Positions 14,436-22,527 are shown, counted from the first letter of the stretch. The stretch: DNA of 32,201 nucleotides from Cyclobacteriaceae bacterium (GCA_029882685.1 JAOUKH010000014.1:1-32201), one strand, 5' to 3'. Notes: a model not told the origin generated them from the letters alone. Made by a program: numbers and translations.

Positions 14436-15158
14436 TTAAGACATAATCGTATAAAAACCCCTAGTCAAATCAACATAAGCCGATGTATAATCATTACGGT
14501 TTTCATGTTGTATAACGAGTTCAGAAAAGTTAACTTTTTTCTCAACTCGGGTAAACTCCATAAGCATTCGTTCAAATGGCTTGTTGATTTTTGGTTTTAC
14601 TTTAGTAATCTTTGAACAGTACAAGTTGGATTGATTGGCTCTTGTGATGAATATTTTGCCTTCCTCAACAGGTAATATAAGTGCAAACCTTCCAAGAGGA
14701 GATAATAGTTGGCTTACAGAAGAAATTAAGTCTTCTTGAGTTAGTGTTTGTGTGTGTCGAGCTATATTTCTATGTATGTCTTTTGATTTAGATCCTGTTA
14801 AAAAAAACGGTGGGTTTGAAATAATTAAATCATAATTGGAAGTAGTAGTATCTGCATATTCTTGAATAGAAGAATGATGTATGTTTATTTGATTTTTCCA
14901 TATGCAATTATCTCTATTTTCTAAAGCTTGTTCATAGGCATTTTCTTCTATCTCAACAGCATCAATTATTACATTTTTTAGAGTGCGTTGTGCCAACATA
15001 ATAGCAATAAGTCCAGTCCCTGTACCAATGTCTAATATTTTTGTTGTTCCCGAAGTATCAGCCCAAGCTCCTAATAACACTCCGTCTGTACCTACTTTCA
15101 TACTACATTTGTCGTGATAAATTTTAAACTGTTTAAAATGAAAGGGTTTTCTATGCAT
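14436..15158 (-). CDS. trmN6: tRNA1(Val) (adenine37-N6)-methyltransferase
   Basis: A 240-residue SAM-dependent methyltransferase of the TrmN6/YfiC family, which makes m6A at position 37 of tRNA1(Val). It shows FHFKQFKIYHDKCSMKVGTD and GVLLGAW at the N-terminus, the SAM-binding DIGTGTG (43-49), an acidic strand end VEIEENA and the N6-adenine catalytic NPPFF (115-119). The Met at 15158 is preferred to the one at 15197 because family members start about three residues before the FKQF segment, and because the longer start would overlap the probable fhs promoter. It is divergent from fhs. Confidence 0.92.
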   Translation of the reverse strand: MHRKPFHFKQFKIYHDKCSMKVGTDGVLLGAWADTSGTTKILDIGTGTGLIAIMLAQRTLKNVIIDAVEIEENAYEQALENRDNCIWKNQINIHHSSIQEYADTTTSNYDLIISNPPFFLTGSKSKDIHRNIARHTQTLTQEDLISSVSQLLSPLGRFALILPVEEGKIFITRANQSNLYCSKITKVKPKINKPFERMLMEFTRVEKKVNFSELVIQHENRNDYTSAYVDLTRGFYTIMS

Positions 15159-15161
15159 TGA

Positions 15162-15195
15162 TGTTGTTAAATATTCAATAAATATTGTATGTTTC
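15162..15195 (+). promoter_or_regulatory. Possible fhs promoter
   Basis: TGTTG (15162-15166) and TATGTTTC (15188-15195) are spaced 21 bp apart and match TTTG / TAnnTTTG with one mismatch in each element. The start codon of fhs is 23 nt downstream. It is plausible but weak because of the low GC content. Confidence 0.3.
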
Positions 15196-15218
15196 AATTA
15201 CGAATTAAAAAATAATAT

Positions 15219-16898
15219 ATGACTGCTTATAAATCTGATCTTGAGATAGCTCAAAGTGTGCAAATGAATCACATCAAAGATATTGCTTCAAAATTAAATA
15301 TTAATGAAGATGATTTAGAAATGTATGGTAAATACAAAGCAAAATTACCTCTTAAATTAATCGATGATGAAAAAGTCGATAAAAGTAATATGGTATTAGT
15401 GACTGCTATTACTCCTACTCCTTCAGGGGAAGGAAAAACAACTACTTCTATTGGGTTAACGGAAGGATTGAATAAAATAGGAAAAAAAGCTATTGTTGTA
15501 TTAAGAGAGCCATCACTTGGGCCAGTTTTTGGTATGAAGGGAGGTGCAGCAGGAGGAGGAAAGTCACAAGTTGTACCTATGGAAGATATCAATTTACATT
15601 TCACAGGAGATTTCTCAGCCATTGAAAAGGCAAATAACTTACTTGCTGCTATAATTGATAATAATATTCAAAGTACTAAAAACAACTTAGGTATTGATCC
15701 CAGAACCGTAGCTTGGAAACGTGTGATGGATATGAATGATCGTTCCCTCAGAAACATTGTAACTGGTATGGGAGGAAAAAATGGAGGGTTTATGAGAGAA
15801 GCTGGATTTAATATTACTGCAGCTTCAGAAATTATGGCAATTTTATGTTTGGCTAATAACATATCTGATTTAAAAGAAAAAATAGGGAATATATATGTAG
15901 GCGATACCTATGATAAAAAAGCTATTTATGCTCGTGATTTAAATGCTCAGGGAGCTATGACAGCTTTATTAAAAGATGCAATTAAGCCTAATTTGGTGCA
16001 AACATTAGAAGGAAACCCCGCTATTATTCATGGGGGGCCATTTGCAAATATTGCACAAGGCACTAACTCTGTTATTGCAACAAAAATGGGAATGAGCCAT
16101 TCAGAATATGTGATTACAGAAGCAGGTTTTGGTGCAGATTTAGGCGCAGAAAAATTTCTAGATATTAAGTGTGGATATGCTGGGCTATCACCAAAAGCTA
16201 TTGTAATAGTAGCCACAATTCGTGCACTAAAATATCATGGTGGGCAACCTCTAAATGAGCTAACTACTCCTAATGTTAAAGCATTAAATGATGGACTAGT
16301 TAACCTTGAAAAACATTTAGAGAATGTACAGAATTTCGGTGTGCCTGGAGTAGTGTCTATTAATAAATTTATAACCGATACAGATGAAGAAATAGAAATA
16401 GTTAGAAGAAAATGTGATGAAATGGGTATGCGTGTAGCACTTTGTGAAGGATGGGAATATGGAGGAGAAGGATCAAAAGATTTGGCAAAAGAAGTTGTGA
16501 CAGCTGTAGAAAGTTGTACTTCAAAATACACCCCAGTTTATGATTGGAATAGTACAGTAAAAGAAAAAGTTGAAGCTGTTGCTAAAAAAATATATGGGGC
16601 AAATAAGGTGGAATTTCAAAAGAAAGCGTATTTGAATATTAAAAAAATTGAACGTTTAGGGTTGTCTGATAAACCAGTTTGTATTGCTAAAACTCAAAAT
16701 TCTTTTAGCGATAATCCAAAAGCATTGGGTAGACCAAAAGATTTCACACTTACTATTAGCGAAATAGAAATTGCAGCAGGGGCAGGCTTTATTATTCCAA
16801 TTACAGGAGATATTTTACGCATGCCAGGTTTGCCAGCAATTCCATCAGCCGTAGATATTGATATTGATGAAGAGGGAAAAATAACAGGACTATCTTAA
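15219..16898 (+). CDS. fhs: Formate--tetrahydrofolate ligase
   Basis: A cytoplasmic enzyme of one-carbon metabolism: formate + THF + ATP gives 10-formyl-THF. Length (559 residues) is normal for the bacterial enzyme. The ATP-binding loop TPTPSGEGKTT is at residues 65-75, followed by LREPSLGPVFGMKGGAAGGG (about 91-110), both hallmarks of the family, and a C-terminal RMPGLP motif. It is transcribed away from trmN6 and converges with the YceI lipoprotein gene 48 nt downstream. Nothing unusual in the catalytic motifs. Confidence 0.98.
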   Translation: MTAYKSDLEIAQSVQMNHIKDIASKLNINEDDLEMYGKYKAKLPLKLIDDEKVDKSNMVLVTAITPTPSGEGKTTTSIGLTEGLNKIGKKAIVVLREPSLGPVFGMKGGAAGGGKSQVVPMEDINLHFTGDFSAIEKANNLLAAIIDNNIQSTKNNLGIDPRTVAWKRVMDMNDRSLRNIVTGMGGKNGGFMREAGFNITAASEIMAILCLANNISDLKEKIGNIYVGDTYDKKAIYARDLNAQGAMTALLKDAIKPNLVQTLEGNPAIIHGGPFANIAQGTNSVIATKMGMSHSEYVITEAGFGADLGAEKFLDIKCGYAGLSPKAIVIVATIRALKYHGGQPLNELTTPNVKALNDGLVNLEKHLENVQNFGVPGVVSINKFITDTDEEIEIVRRKCDEMGMRVALCEGWEYGGEGSKDLAKEVVTAVESCTSKYTPVYDWNSTVKEKVEAVAKKIYGANKVEFQKKAYLNIKKIERLGLSDKPVCIAKTQNSFSDNPKALGRPKDFTLTISEIEIAAGAGFIIPITGDILRMPGLPAIPSAVDIDIDEEGKITGLS

Positions 16899-16946
16899 CT
16901 AGTAGTTAGTCGTTTACATAATGTTGCGGAAGAACTTAAATGTGAT

Positions 16947-17681
16947 TTATTTTTTCTTATATGCTACTATTTCTAAACCCACATTAACAGTATTATAAAT
17001 AAAACGATCCTTAGTTTTGTCAACAACTGAAGCTTCATCACGATATTTTAAATTCCAGTTAGTTCTATCGATATTGAATTTTGCTCTTGCAGTTAGTATA
17101 CTATCACTAACTTCAATTTGGGCTGGAAAGGTAATACTCAAGGTAGTGTCACGCATGGTTAAGTTTCCAGATATATTGTGAGTAGGTTTCTTTATACGAT
17201 GCTCATAGGAAGATGCTGGAGTATACTCTGATTTAAACTCTTCCATTACATCCATTATACTATCTGAAACAGATTCATTAAGTGATGTGATTTCAAAAAT
17301 TGCTTCAGGATAATTTTCGGCATCAAAAAAATCATCAGACTTTAAATGATTAATTAATCGTCCATGGCGCTCTGGGTTATCAATTAAATCGTCAGATTGG
17401 ATGGAATTTATATCAATAACAACATTGCCTCCTGTTACATTATTATTTTCAACAGCTAGTTTACCAGACTTTATCAATATAGTTCCATTGTGTTTTCCTG
17501 CAGGTTTACTACCTATCCAAGTTATATAACTTTTTTCTAATGATATTTGATAAGCTATGGCTTTGTTACTTATATCTTTTACATTTTGGGCATTGCTTGT
17601 TTTTACATTTTCTTCATTTTTTGAAGATGAACATGAAAAAAATAAAAGAATACCAAATAATAGAAAATGAAAGGATTTCAT
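16947..17681 (-). CDS. YceI-family lipoprotein
   Basis: A 244-residue lipoprotein version of YceI. The N-terminus MKSFHFLLFGILLFFSCSSS has a lipobox with Cys17. The YceI domain begins near residue 45 (SYITWIGSKPAGKHNGTI) and includes LINHLKSDDFFDAENYPEA, nearly the same segment as in the paralogue at 10155-10724. An insertion of about 35 residues (roughly 145-180) separates the two halves of the domain. It closes with FNIDRTNWNLKYRDE. Family members bind polyisoprenoid-like lipids; a lipid anchor suggests this copy sits on a membrane rather than free in the periplasm. Confidence 0.92.
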   Translation of the reverse strand: MKSFHFLLFGILLFFSCSSSKNEENVKTSNAQNVKDISNKAIAYQISLEKSYITWIGSKPAGKHNGTILIKSGKLAVENNNVTGGNVVIDINSIQSDDLIDNPERHGRLINHLKSDDFFDAENYPEAIFEITSLNESVSDSIMDVMEEFKSEYTPASSYEHRIKKPTHNISGNLTMRDTTLSITFPAQIEVSDSILTARAKFNIDRTNWNLKYRDEASVVDKTKDRFIYNTVNVGLEIVAYKKK

Positions 17682-17774
17682 GTTATAGAATGTTTGATGA
17701 ATATTAAATTATACATTTAAAACTTTAACACAAAGTTCTAAATATTGTAATTTACAAAATAACATAAAAATACA

Positions 17775-18287
17775 ATGGCATTTATAAAAAGTGTAAGAGG
17801 TATTAATCCTGAGTTTGGAGAAAATTGTTTTATTGCTGATAATGCAACAGTGGTAGGAGAGGTAGTAATGGGAAAGAATTGTACTATTTGGTTTAATGCA
17901 GTAATTCGTGGTGATGTAAATTCAATTACTATTGGCGATAATACAAATATTCAGGATGGTGCAATTATCCACTGTACTTATAAAAAGTCAAAAACTATAA
18001 TTGGTGATAATGTTTCGATAGCTCACAATGCAATTGTTCATGGTTGTACAGTTGAAGATAATGTGCTGATTGGAATGGGCGCAATAGTAATGGATGATGC
18101 GATTGTGAAAAATAATTCAGTGATTGCTGCAGGTGCTGTGGTTTTGGCTGGTACTGTAGTGGAAGAAGGAAGTATTTATGCAGGAATGCCTGCAAAAAAA
18201 GTCAAAGATATTGGACAAAATATGAAAGAGGTAATTACTAGAACTGCTCGAAACTATCCAATGTATGCAGAATGGTATAAAAAATAA
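17775..18287 (+). CDS. Gamma-class carbonic anhydrase family protein (hexapeptide repeat)
   Basis: A 170-residue left-handed beta-helix protein made of hexapeptide repeats, ending in a C-terminal helix (ITRTARNYPMYAEWYKK). The zinc-ligand histidines of the gamma carbonic anhydrase/YrdA/PaaY group are in place: His66 (IIHCT), His84 (IAHNA) and His89 (IVHGC). The protein would form a trimer with metal sites between subunits. Many members of this subgroup have unknown or weak carbonic anhydrase activity, so the enzyme label is a family label. It lies divergently from the YceI lipoprotein gene. Confidence 0.93.
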   Translation: MAFIKSVRGINPEFGENCFIADNATVVGEVVMGKNCTIWFNAVIRGDVNSITIGDNTNIQDGAIIHCTYKKSKTIIGDNVSIAHNAIVHGCTVEDNVLIGMGAIVMDDAIVKNNSVIAAGAVVLAGTVVEEGSIYAGMPAKKVKDIGQNMKEVITRTARNYPMYAEWYKK

Positions 18288-18288
18288 T

Positions 18289-18325
18289 ACTAATATTTTT
18301 TGCTTATAATACTAAATATATTAGT
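18289..18325 (+). terminator. Weak stem-loop after the gamma-CA gene
   Basis: ACTAATAT (18289-18296) and ATATTAGT (18318-18325) can pair as an all-weak 8-bp stem, followed by TTTTG. It begins 2 nt after the stop codon and overlaps the promoter of the next unit. Stem strength is low, so terminator activity is uncertain. Confidence 0.25.
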
Positions 18326-18329
18326 TTTG
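18299..18329 (+). promoter_or_regulatory. Consensus Bacteroidota promoter of the small protein / XRE-S24 operon
   Basis: TTTG (18299-18302), then 19 bp, then TAGTTTTG (18322-18329). This is an exact match to the -33 TTTG and -7 TAnnTTTG consensus with the typical spacer. Transcription would start around 18334-18337, giving a leader of only about 10 nt before the ATG at 18346. It is the best sigma-consensus promoter in the window. Confidence 0.65.
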
Positions 18330-18345
18330 TATAAAGTAAAAAAAT

Positions 18346-18627
18346 ATGAGCTATTACATTGACAATACGACTGGATATAAATTAAAAATTGATAGTAAGA
18401 AATTGTGTTCAGGAAAGCATCAGGTCAGATTTCAGACTCAAAATGATGATGAAAAAAGTAAATATGGGTATGTATTGGCAGATGAAGGAAGTTCTTTAAA
18501 GGAAGTTATTGAGCAAATAAGAATGGAGTTACTAAAAATGAAAAAAGGAGATTTTTATTTTCATAGTCATTTATACTCTTTGGGGAAAGAAAAACAGCAT
18601 TCAAATGTTTTTGTATTCGAATATTAA
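18346..18627 (+). CDS. Small hypothetical protein, partner of the XRE-S24 regulator
   Basis: A 93-residue soluble protein that I do not recognise. It has no signal peptide or membrane span. Visible features are a lysine-rich N-terminal half of likely beta strands, a central predicted helix (LKEVIEQIRMELLKMKKGD, about 49-67) and an aromatic/His-rich C-terminal stretch (FYFHSHLYSLG). It has one cysteine. It lies directly behind a consensus promoter and 9 nt ahead of the LexA-like regulator gene, so the two form an operon. It may work with or be controlled by that regulator, but nothing in its sequence shows how. Confidence 0.75.
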   Translation: MSYYIDNTTGYKLKIDSKKLCSGKHQVRFQTQNDDEKSKYGYVLADEGSSLKEVIEQIRMELLKMKKGDFYFHSHLYSLGKEKQHSNVFVFEY

Positions 18628-18636
18628 AAAAATAGC

Positions 18637-19425
18637 ATGACACTTATTAGCGAAAATATTAAATATCTACGAAAAAAAATTGGTAATACTCAAGGTGAAT
18701 TTGCTGAGAAAATAGGTCTAAAAAGATCATTAGTAGGAGCATACGAAGAGGGTAGAGCTGACCCTCGGATATCTAATCTTATTAAAATGGCGGAAATTTT
18801 TGATGTTTCTGTTGATGTTTTGATCAATATAGATATCACAAAAATGACTGATGAACAGTTAAGTTTCAATAAAAACAGCCGTGGTTCTGAAATATTAGCA
18901 ATAACAGTTGATGAGCTTGGAAATGAGAATATAGAATTGGTACCACAAAAGGCTGCCGCTGGTTATACAAATGGATACTCTGATCCTGAATTTATTAAGG
19001 ATTTACCAAAATTTTATCTACCAATACTTCCTAAAAATGCCACTTATCGGGCTTTTGAAATACATGGTGATAGTATGTTGCCTTTATTGTCAGGTACAAT
19101 AGTTATTGGGGAGTATATAGATAATTTAAAAAACATTAAAAATGGTAAAACCTATGTTCTTGTTACTCGAAAAGAGGGAGTGGTGTATAAACGTATATTT
19201 AATTATATAGATGACAAGGGAAGTCTTTTCCTTGTCTCAGATAATAAACAATATTCTCCTTACGAGATTTCACCTGAAGAAGTATTAGAAGTCTGGGCTA
19301 GTAAGGCCTATATTAGTGTGCAATTTCCAGATGTAGAACCTGAAAAAGATGTTTCTGTGGAACAATTAGCATCTATGGTGTTAGACTTACAAAAGGAAAT
19401 CGTGAGCTTAAAGGAGAGAGAGTAA
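18637..19425 (+). CDS. XRE-family transcriptional regulator with S24 (LexA-like) self-cleavage domain
   Basis: A 262-residue regulator with the layout of a phage C1/LexA-like repressor. An N-terminal XRE helix-turn-helix (about 4-64) contains TQGEFAEKIGLKRSLVGAYEEGR. The S24 domain has a plausible Ala-Gly cleavage site in QKAAAGY (A108-G109), the catalytic serine in HGDSMLP (Ser146) and the catalytic lysine in VVYKRIF (Lys185). All elements for RecA-stimulated autocleavage are therefore present. A charged C-terminal extension (about 235-262, QLASMVLDLQKEIVSLKERE) looks like a short coiled coil and is not part of classical LexA. No phage genes are nearby. A role in DNA-damage or stress response is inferred. 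It converges with bcp, with 1 nt between the stops. Confidence 0.9.
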   Translation: MTLISENIKYLRKKIGNTQGEFAEKIGLKRSLVGAYEEGRADPRISNLIKMAEIFDVSVDVLINIDITKMTDEQLSFNKNSRGSEILAITVDELGNENIELVPQKAAAGYTNGYSDPEFIKDLPKFYLPILPKNATYRAFEIHGDSMLPLLSGTIVIGEYIDNLKNIKNGKTYVLVTRKEGVVYKRIFNYIDDKGSLFLVSDNKQYSPYEISPEEVLEVWASKAYISVQFPDVEPEKDVSVEQLASMVLDLQKEIVSLKERE

Positions 19426-19426
19426 T

Positions 19427-19882
19427 TTACTTTTTATGATTAACTTTTTCAATCATCTTTATAATATGTTTTTTGGCATTAAACATATCCTTATAGATAG
19501 CAGTAATAATGTGATTTTCATCTAAAAGGTAAGTAACTCGTTTTGATATGTTCAAAATAGGGATATGAGCTTTATAAAGTTTAGAAACTTTACCTTCTTT
19601 ATCTGACAAAAGTTCAAAAGGAAGATTGTGATTTGATTTAAATTTGTAATGAGTTGAAATGGAGTCAATACTGATTCCATAAATGTTAATGTTTAAATTT
19701 TCAAAAACTTCAAAATTATCTCTAAAACTACAAGCTTCTTTAGTGCACCCAGAGGTAAAATCTTTAGGGTAAAAATAGAGAACACATGCTTTTGATTTAC
19801 TTGTCTTACTAAGAACAAAATCTTCTCCTGATGTTGAAGGAAGAGTGAAATCAGGAGCTTTGTTTCCTGTTTTTATTGCCAT
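19427..19882 (-). CDS. bcp: Thioredoxin-dependent thiol peroxidase (Bcp-type peroxiredoxin)
   Basis: A 151-residue cytoplasmic peroxiredoxin of the BCP/PrxQ class, which reduces H2O2 and organic hydroperoxides using thioredoxin. The active site reads DFTSGCTKEACSF, with peroxidatic Cys46 and resolving Cys51 five residues on, the PrxQ arrangement. The N-terminal GNKAPDFTLP and length match the family. The ATG lies 1 nt after the mtaB stop on the same strand, so the two are an operon and probably translationally coupled. Confidence 0.96.
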   Translation of the reverse strand: MAIKTGNKAPDFTLPSTSGEDFVLSKTSKSKACVLYFYPKDFTSGCTKEACSFRDNFEVFENLNINIYGISIDSISTHYKFKSNHNLPFELLSDKEGKVSKLYKAHIPILNISKRVTYLLDENHIITAIYKDMFNAKKHIIKMIEKVNHKK

Positions 19883-19883
19883 A

Positions 19884-21203
19884 TTATTGTTTTACAAATT
19901 CAGGTGAAATCTCCTCCACATCCATATGACCTGATTCATTTATATTAACCAATTTTACTTGCTTCAATTCATTAACTAGTATAGGGTCGTATTTTGCAGA
20001 TACACGTACATAATTTTCTGTAAAACCGTGCATTAATCCATTTTCTATATCGTTTTCGAATAACACATTAGCTTCTTTATTAAGATTATCTTCATAAAAT
20101 TTTCTACGTTTTTTTTCAGAGAGGTTACGTAACATTTTAGAACGTTCATTTCGTGTTTTTACAGGAACTGAATCATCCATATTTGATGCCATAGTATTAG
20201 CCCTTTCCGAGTATGTAAATACATGTAGGTAAGATACTTCCAGATTATTGATGAAGTTATATGTTTCCATAAAATCTTCATCACTTTCTCCAGGAAACCC
20301 TACTATTACATCTACACCAATACAGCAATGAGGCATTTTATTTTTAATTTCTCTAACTCTATCAGCATAAAGTTCACGTTCGTAACGTCTTTTCATTGCA
20401 CGTAGAATTTTATTAGAACCTGATTGCAGTGGAATATGAAAGTGAGGAACAAATCGTTTTGAGTTTGCAACAAATTCAATGGCATCATTTCCTAATAAAT
20501 TTGGTTCTATAGAGGAAATTCTAAACCTTTCAACCCCCTCAATTTTATCAAGTGCTTTTATTAAGTCAATAAAACGCTCTTCTCGTTTTCCATTTTGGAT
20601 GCCAAAATCTCCTGTATTTACACCTGTAATAACTATTTCTTTAACATCTGTTGTTGCAATTTCGATAGCTGAGTTTACTATATTAACAATAGTGTCGCTT
20701 CTACTTTTTCCTCTTGCTAAAGGGATAGTACAAAAGGTACACCCATAATTACAGCCATCTTGAACTTTTAAAAACGTACGTGTACGGTCGTTTATGGAGT
20801 ATGAGTTGTTAAATGCTTTTGCTTCTGATATTTTTGAAGTCAATATTTGAGTTTGTGGTTGACGAACAAAGCCATCCAATAATTCAATTAATCTAAATTT
20901 TTCAGCTGCACCTAATACTGCATCTACCCCTGATATTTCAGAAATTTCTTTTGGTTTAAGTTGTGCATAACATCCAATGATAGCTACGAAAGCATCAGGA
21001 GATATTTTTCTAGCTTCCTTAACTATTTTCTTACACTTTTTGTCAGCATTTTCAGTTACAGAGCAAGTATTGATAATAAAAATATCAGGAGTATCATTAA
21101 AATCTACTTTTGAATAGCCTTTTTCTTTAAATTTTCTCGAAATAGTTGAAGTCTCTGAAAAATTTAACTTGCAGCCAAGTGTGTAAAATGCGACTTTTTT
21201 CAT
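19884..21203 (-). CDS. mtaB: tRNA (t6A37) methylthiotransferase MtaB
   Basis: A 439-residue radical-SAM enzyme that converts t6A to ms2t6A at position 37 of tRNA. From the ATG at 21203 it has an N-terminal UPF0004 domain with the auxiliary cluster cysteines Cys11 (LGCKLN), Cys47 (NTCSVT) and Cys78 (GCYAQ). The radical-SAM motif CNYGCTFC follows (Cys151, 155, 158), and a C-terminal TRAM domain closes the protein. GCKLN rather than GCQMN, plus the overall layout, points to MtaB rather than MiaB or RimO. A longer reading from 21227 is rejected because MKKVAFYTLGCKLN is the canonical start and the promoter lies just upstream. Confidence 0.95.
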   Translation of the reverse strand: MKKVAFYTLGCKLNFSETSTISRKFKEKGYSKVDFNDTPDIFIINTCSVTENADKKCKKIVKEARKISPDAFVAIIGCYAQLKPKEISEISGVDAVLGAAEKFRLIELLDGFVRQPQTQILTSKISEAKAFNNSYSINDRTRTFLKVQDGCNYGCTFCTIPLARGKSRSDTIVNIVNSAIEIATTDVKEIVITGVNTGDFGIQNGKREERFIDLIKALDKIEGVERFRISSIEPNLLGNDAIEFVANSKRFVPHFHIPLQSGSNKILRAMKRRYERELYADRVREIKNKMPHCCIGVDVIVGFPGESDEDFMETYNFINNLEVSYLHVFTYSERANTMASNMDDSVPVKTRNERSKMLRNLSEKKRRKFYEDNLNKEANVLFENDIENGLMHGFTENYVRVSAKYDPILVNELKQVKLVNINESGHMDVEEISPEFVKQ

Positions 21204-21224
21204 GTTTGATTTGAAACCGAATCG

Positions 21225-21255
21225 CAAATTTAAGTAGAAAAACTACTATCGACAA
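21225..21255 (-). promoter_or_regulatory. Putative mtaB-bcp promoter
   Basis: On the minus strand, TTG (21255-21253) is followed after 20 bp by TAAATTTG (21232-21225), a perfect TAnnTTTG element. The ATG at 21203 lies 21 nt downstream. It fits the short gap between the end of the DinB-like gene and mtaB. Confidence 0.5.
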
Positions 21256-21268
21256 GTTAGACTGAAAT

Positions 21269-21721
21269 TCAGGGCTGTAGAGAAGTGATTAATCTCTTAT
21301 GATAGTTTATTTGGCCTAAATGATAACTTAGATGAGCAGATAGATGAAGAATGAAAAATTCGGTTGTCATTGGATACCCTAATACTTCTATAGGATAATT
21401 CTTCTTCAAAATATTGATATCAAGATTAGGAAGAACGTTATTAAGAGTGTTCTTTGTAGATTCTATTTCAGTGTAAAGATAACTTAATGATATGTCTGTA
21501 GCATTAAACTCGAATTCACGATTACGTTTGTAATCAGTATTACCTAATATTTTGCCTATATAATGCTGTAAATTTCCACAAATATGTAAGGTAAGGTGTC
21601 CAGATGAATTTTTAATATCCCCCTTTATTACCCAAAGTAGTTTTTCATTATTATATTCGGAAATTTCACTTCTGAGTTTATCTAAATCACGCTGGAATAA
21701 AATATTTATAGCGTATAGCAT
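21269..21721 (-). CDS. DinB-like (DUF1572-type) four-helix protein
   Basis: A 150-residue, mostly helical protein with the DinB/YfiT-like fold signature. It has an early histidine-rich helix (LTLHICGNLQHYIG, about 43-56) and a closing helix LHLSAHLSYHLGQINYHKR (about 126-144), which together would provide the three-His metal site. Such proteins are often thiol-dependent metalloenzymes, but most members in Bacteroidota are uncharacterised. Its ATG overlaps the stop of the upstream outer-membrane protein by one base (TAATG), so translation is coupled to that gene, an unusual pairing of a cytoplasmic and an outer-membrane protein. Confidence 0.85.
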   Translation of the reverse strand: MLYAINILFQRDLDKLRSEISEYNNEKLLWVIKGDIKNSSGHLTLHICGNLQHYIGKILGNTDYKRNREFEFNATDISLSYLYTEIESTKNTLNNVLPNLDINILKKNYPIEVLGYPMTTEFFILHLSAHLSYHLGQINYHKRLITSLQP

Positions 21722-22527
21722 TATTTACGTTTTTTACGTTTAACTTTTTTCTTTTTACCTGATATACTAGCTCCTTTTTTAAATTCACGAACATCAAGCA
21801 TAAAGTTATATGTTGCATTAATACCAACTACTCTATAGTTAGCTATAATATTATCAGTAAATTGGATAAAACTGTTACTTAAAGTTACTTCACTATTTAT
21901 TTTCCCTAAAAAAGTTTGTCCATATGTATATCGAAGTTCAATGCCCACAAACTCTCTAGCTCTTGTCTGAAGGTTAATACCAGCACCAATTTCTAATCCA
22001 AATAGAAATCGATTTTCATTGGTAATGAACATTACATCATCAGTAGTATTATCAGGTGCTTTAAATTTCACATCGTAAGTAAAAGGTTCAGCAACATTTT
22101 TAAATTCTCCACCTCCTCCTAACCAATAGCTAATATTTGGACCAATTTCCATATACCATGCCGATTTCATGTTTTCTTTAATATTTAATACAAACTCCCT
22201 TCTTATCATCATAGGTAGTTCTATGAAATTATATTTTGAAATATGAGTAAGTCTTCCTTGATCTGATTTAATAATGTTTTTTCTACCCCTTCTTACATAG
22301 CTTAATTCGGCTATTAGTGAATAATGATCTTTTAATGGAACATTTACAAACCCCCCAAGGGTAAAGCCAAGTCTCATTTTAGAATCCAAAGTATCATTAA
22401 CGCTTTTATCATCAAAAACGGTTTTATAACCTTGTATACTTCCTTTTGGACCCCAATATATTTGACCATACATGGAAGCCGATCCAATAAAAAGCATTAA
22501 TGTAAATAGTATTCTAATGTTTCTCAT
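21721..22527 (-). CDS. Outer-membrane beta-barrel protein with lysine-rich C-terminal tail
   Basis: A 268-residue protein with a signal peptide (about 1-21, ending MYGQ) and an outer-membrane beta-barrel domain of the PF13568 porin-like type. Typical strands include GFTLGGFVNVPLKDHYSLIA, YNFIELPMMIRREF and GLEIGAGINLQ...FVGIELRYTYG. The last strand (VVGINATYNFML) is followed by about 24 further residues ending in a run of Lys and Arg (from about 255). A barrel normally ends at its last strand, so this basic periplasmic tail is unusual. No enzymatic function is visible. It is coupled to the DinB-like gene. Confidence 0.88.
   Translation of the reverse strand: MRNIRILFTLMLFIGSASMYGQIYWGPKGSIQGYKTVFDDKSVNDTLDSKMRLGFTLGGFVNVPLKDHYSLIAELSYVRRGRKNIIKSDQGRLTHISKYNFIELPMMIRREFVLNIKENMKSAWYMEIGPNISYWLGGGGEFKNVAEPFTYDVKFKAPDNTTDDVMFITNENRFLFGLEIGAGINLQTRAREFVGIELRYTYGQTFLGKINSEVTLSNSFIQFTDNIIANYRVVGINATYNFMLDVREFKKGASISGKKKKVKRKKRK

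Noticed and set aside
18637-19425. XRE-S24 regulator as a prophage remnant
   Set aside because: No integrase, att-like repeat, structural or lysis gene is nearby, and base composition matches the surroundings.
13576-20781. Further ACGTACGT-like cores near 13579 and 20774
   Set aside because: Both lie inside coding sequence and lack the flanking TGA/TCA symmetry of the operator at 87-102.
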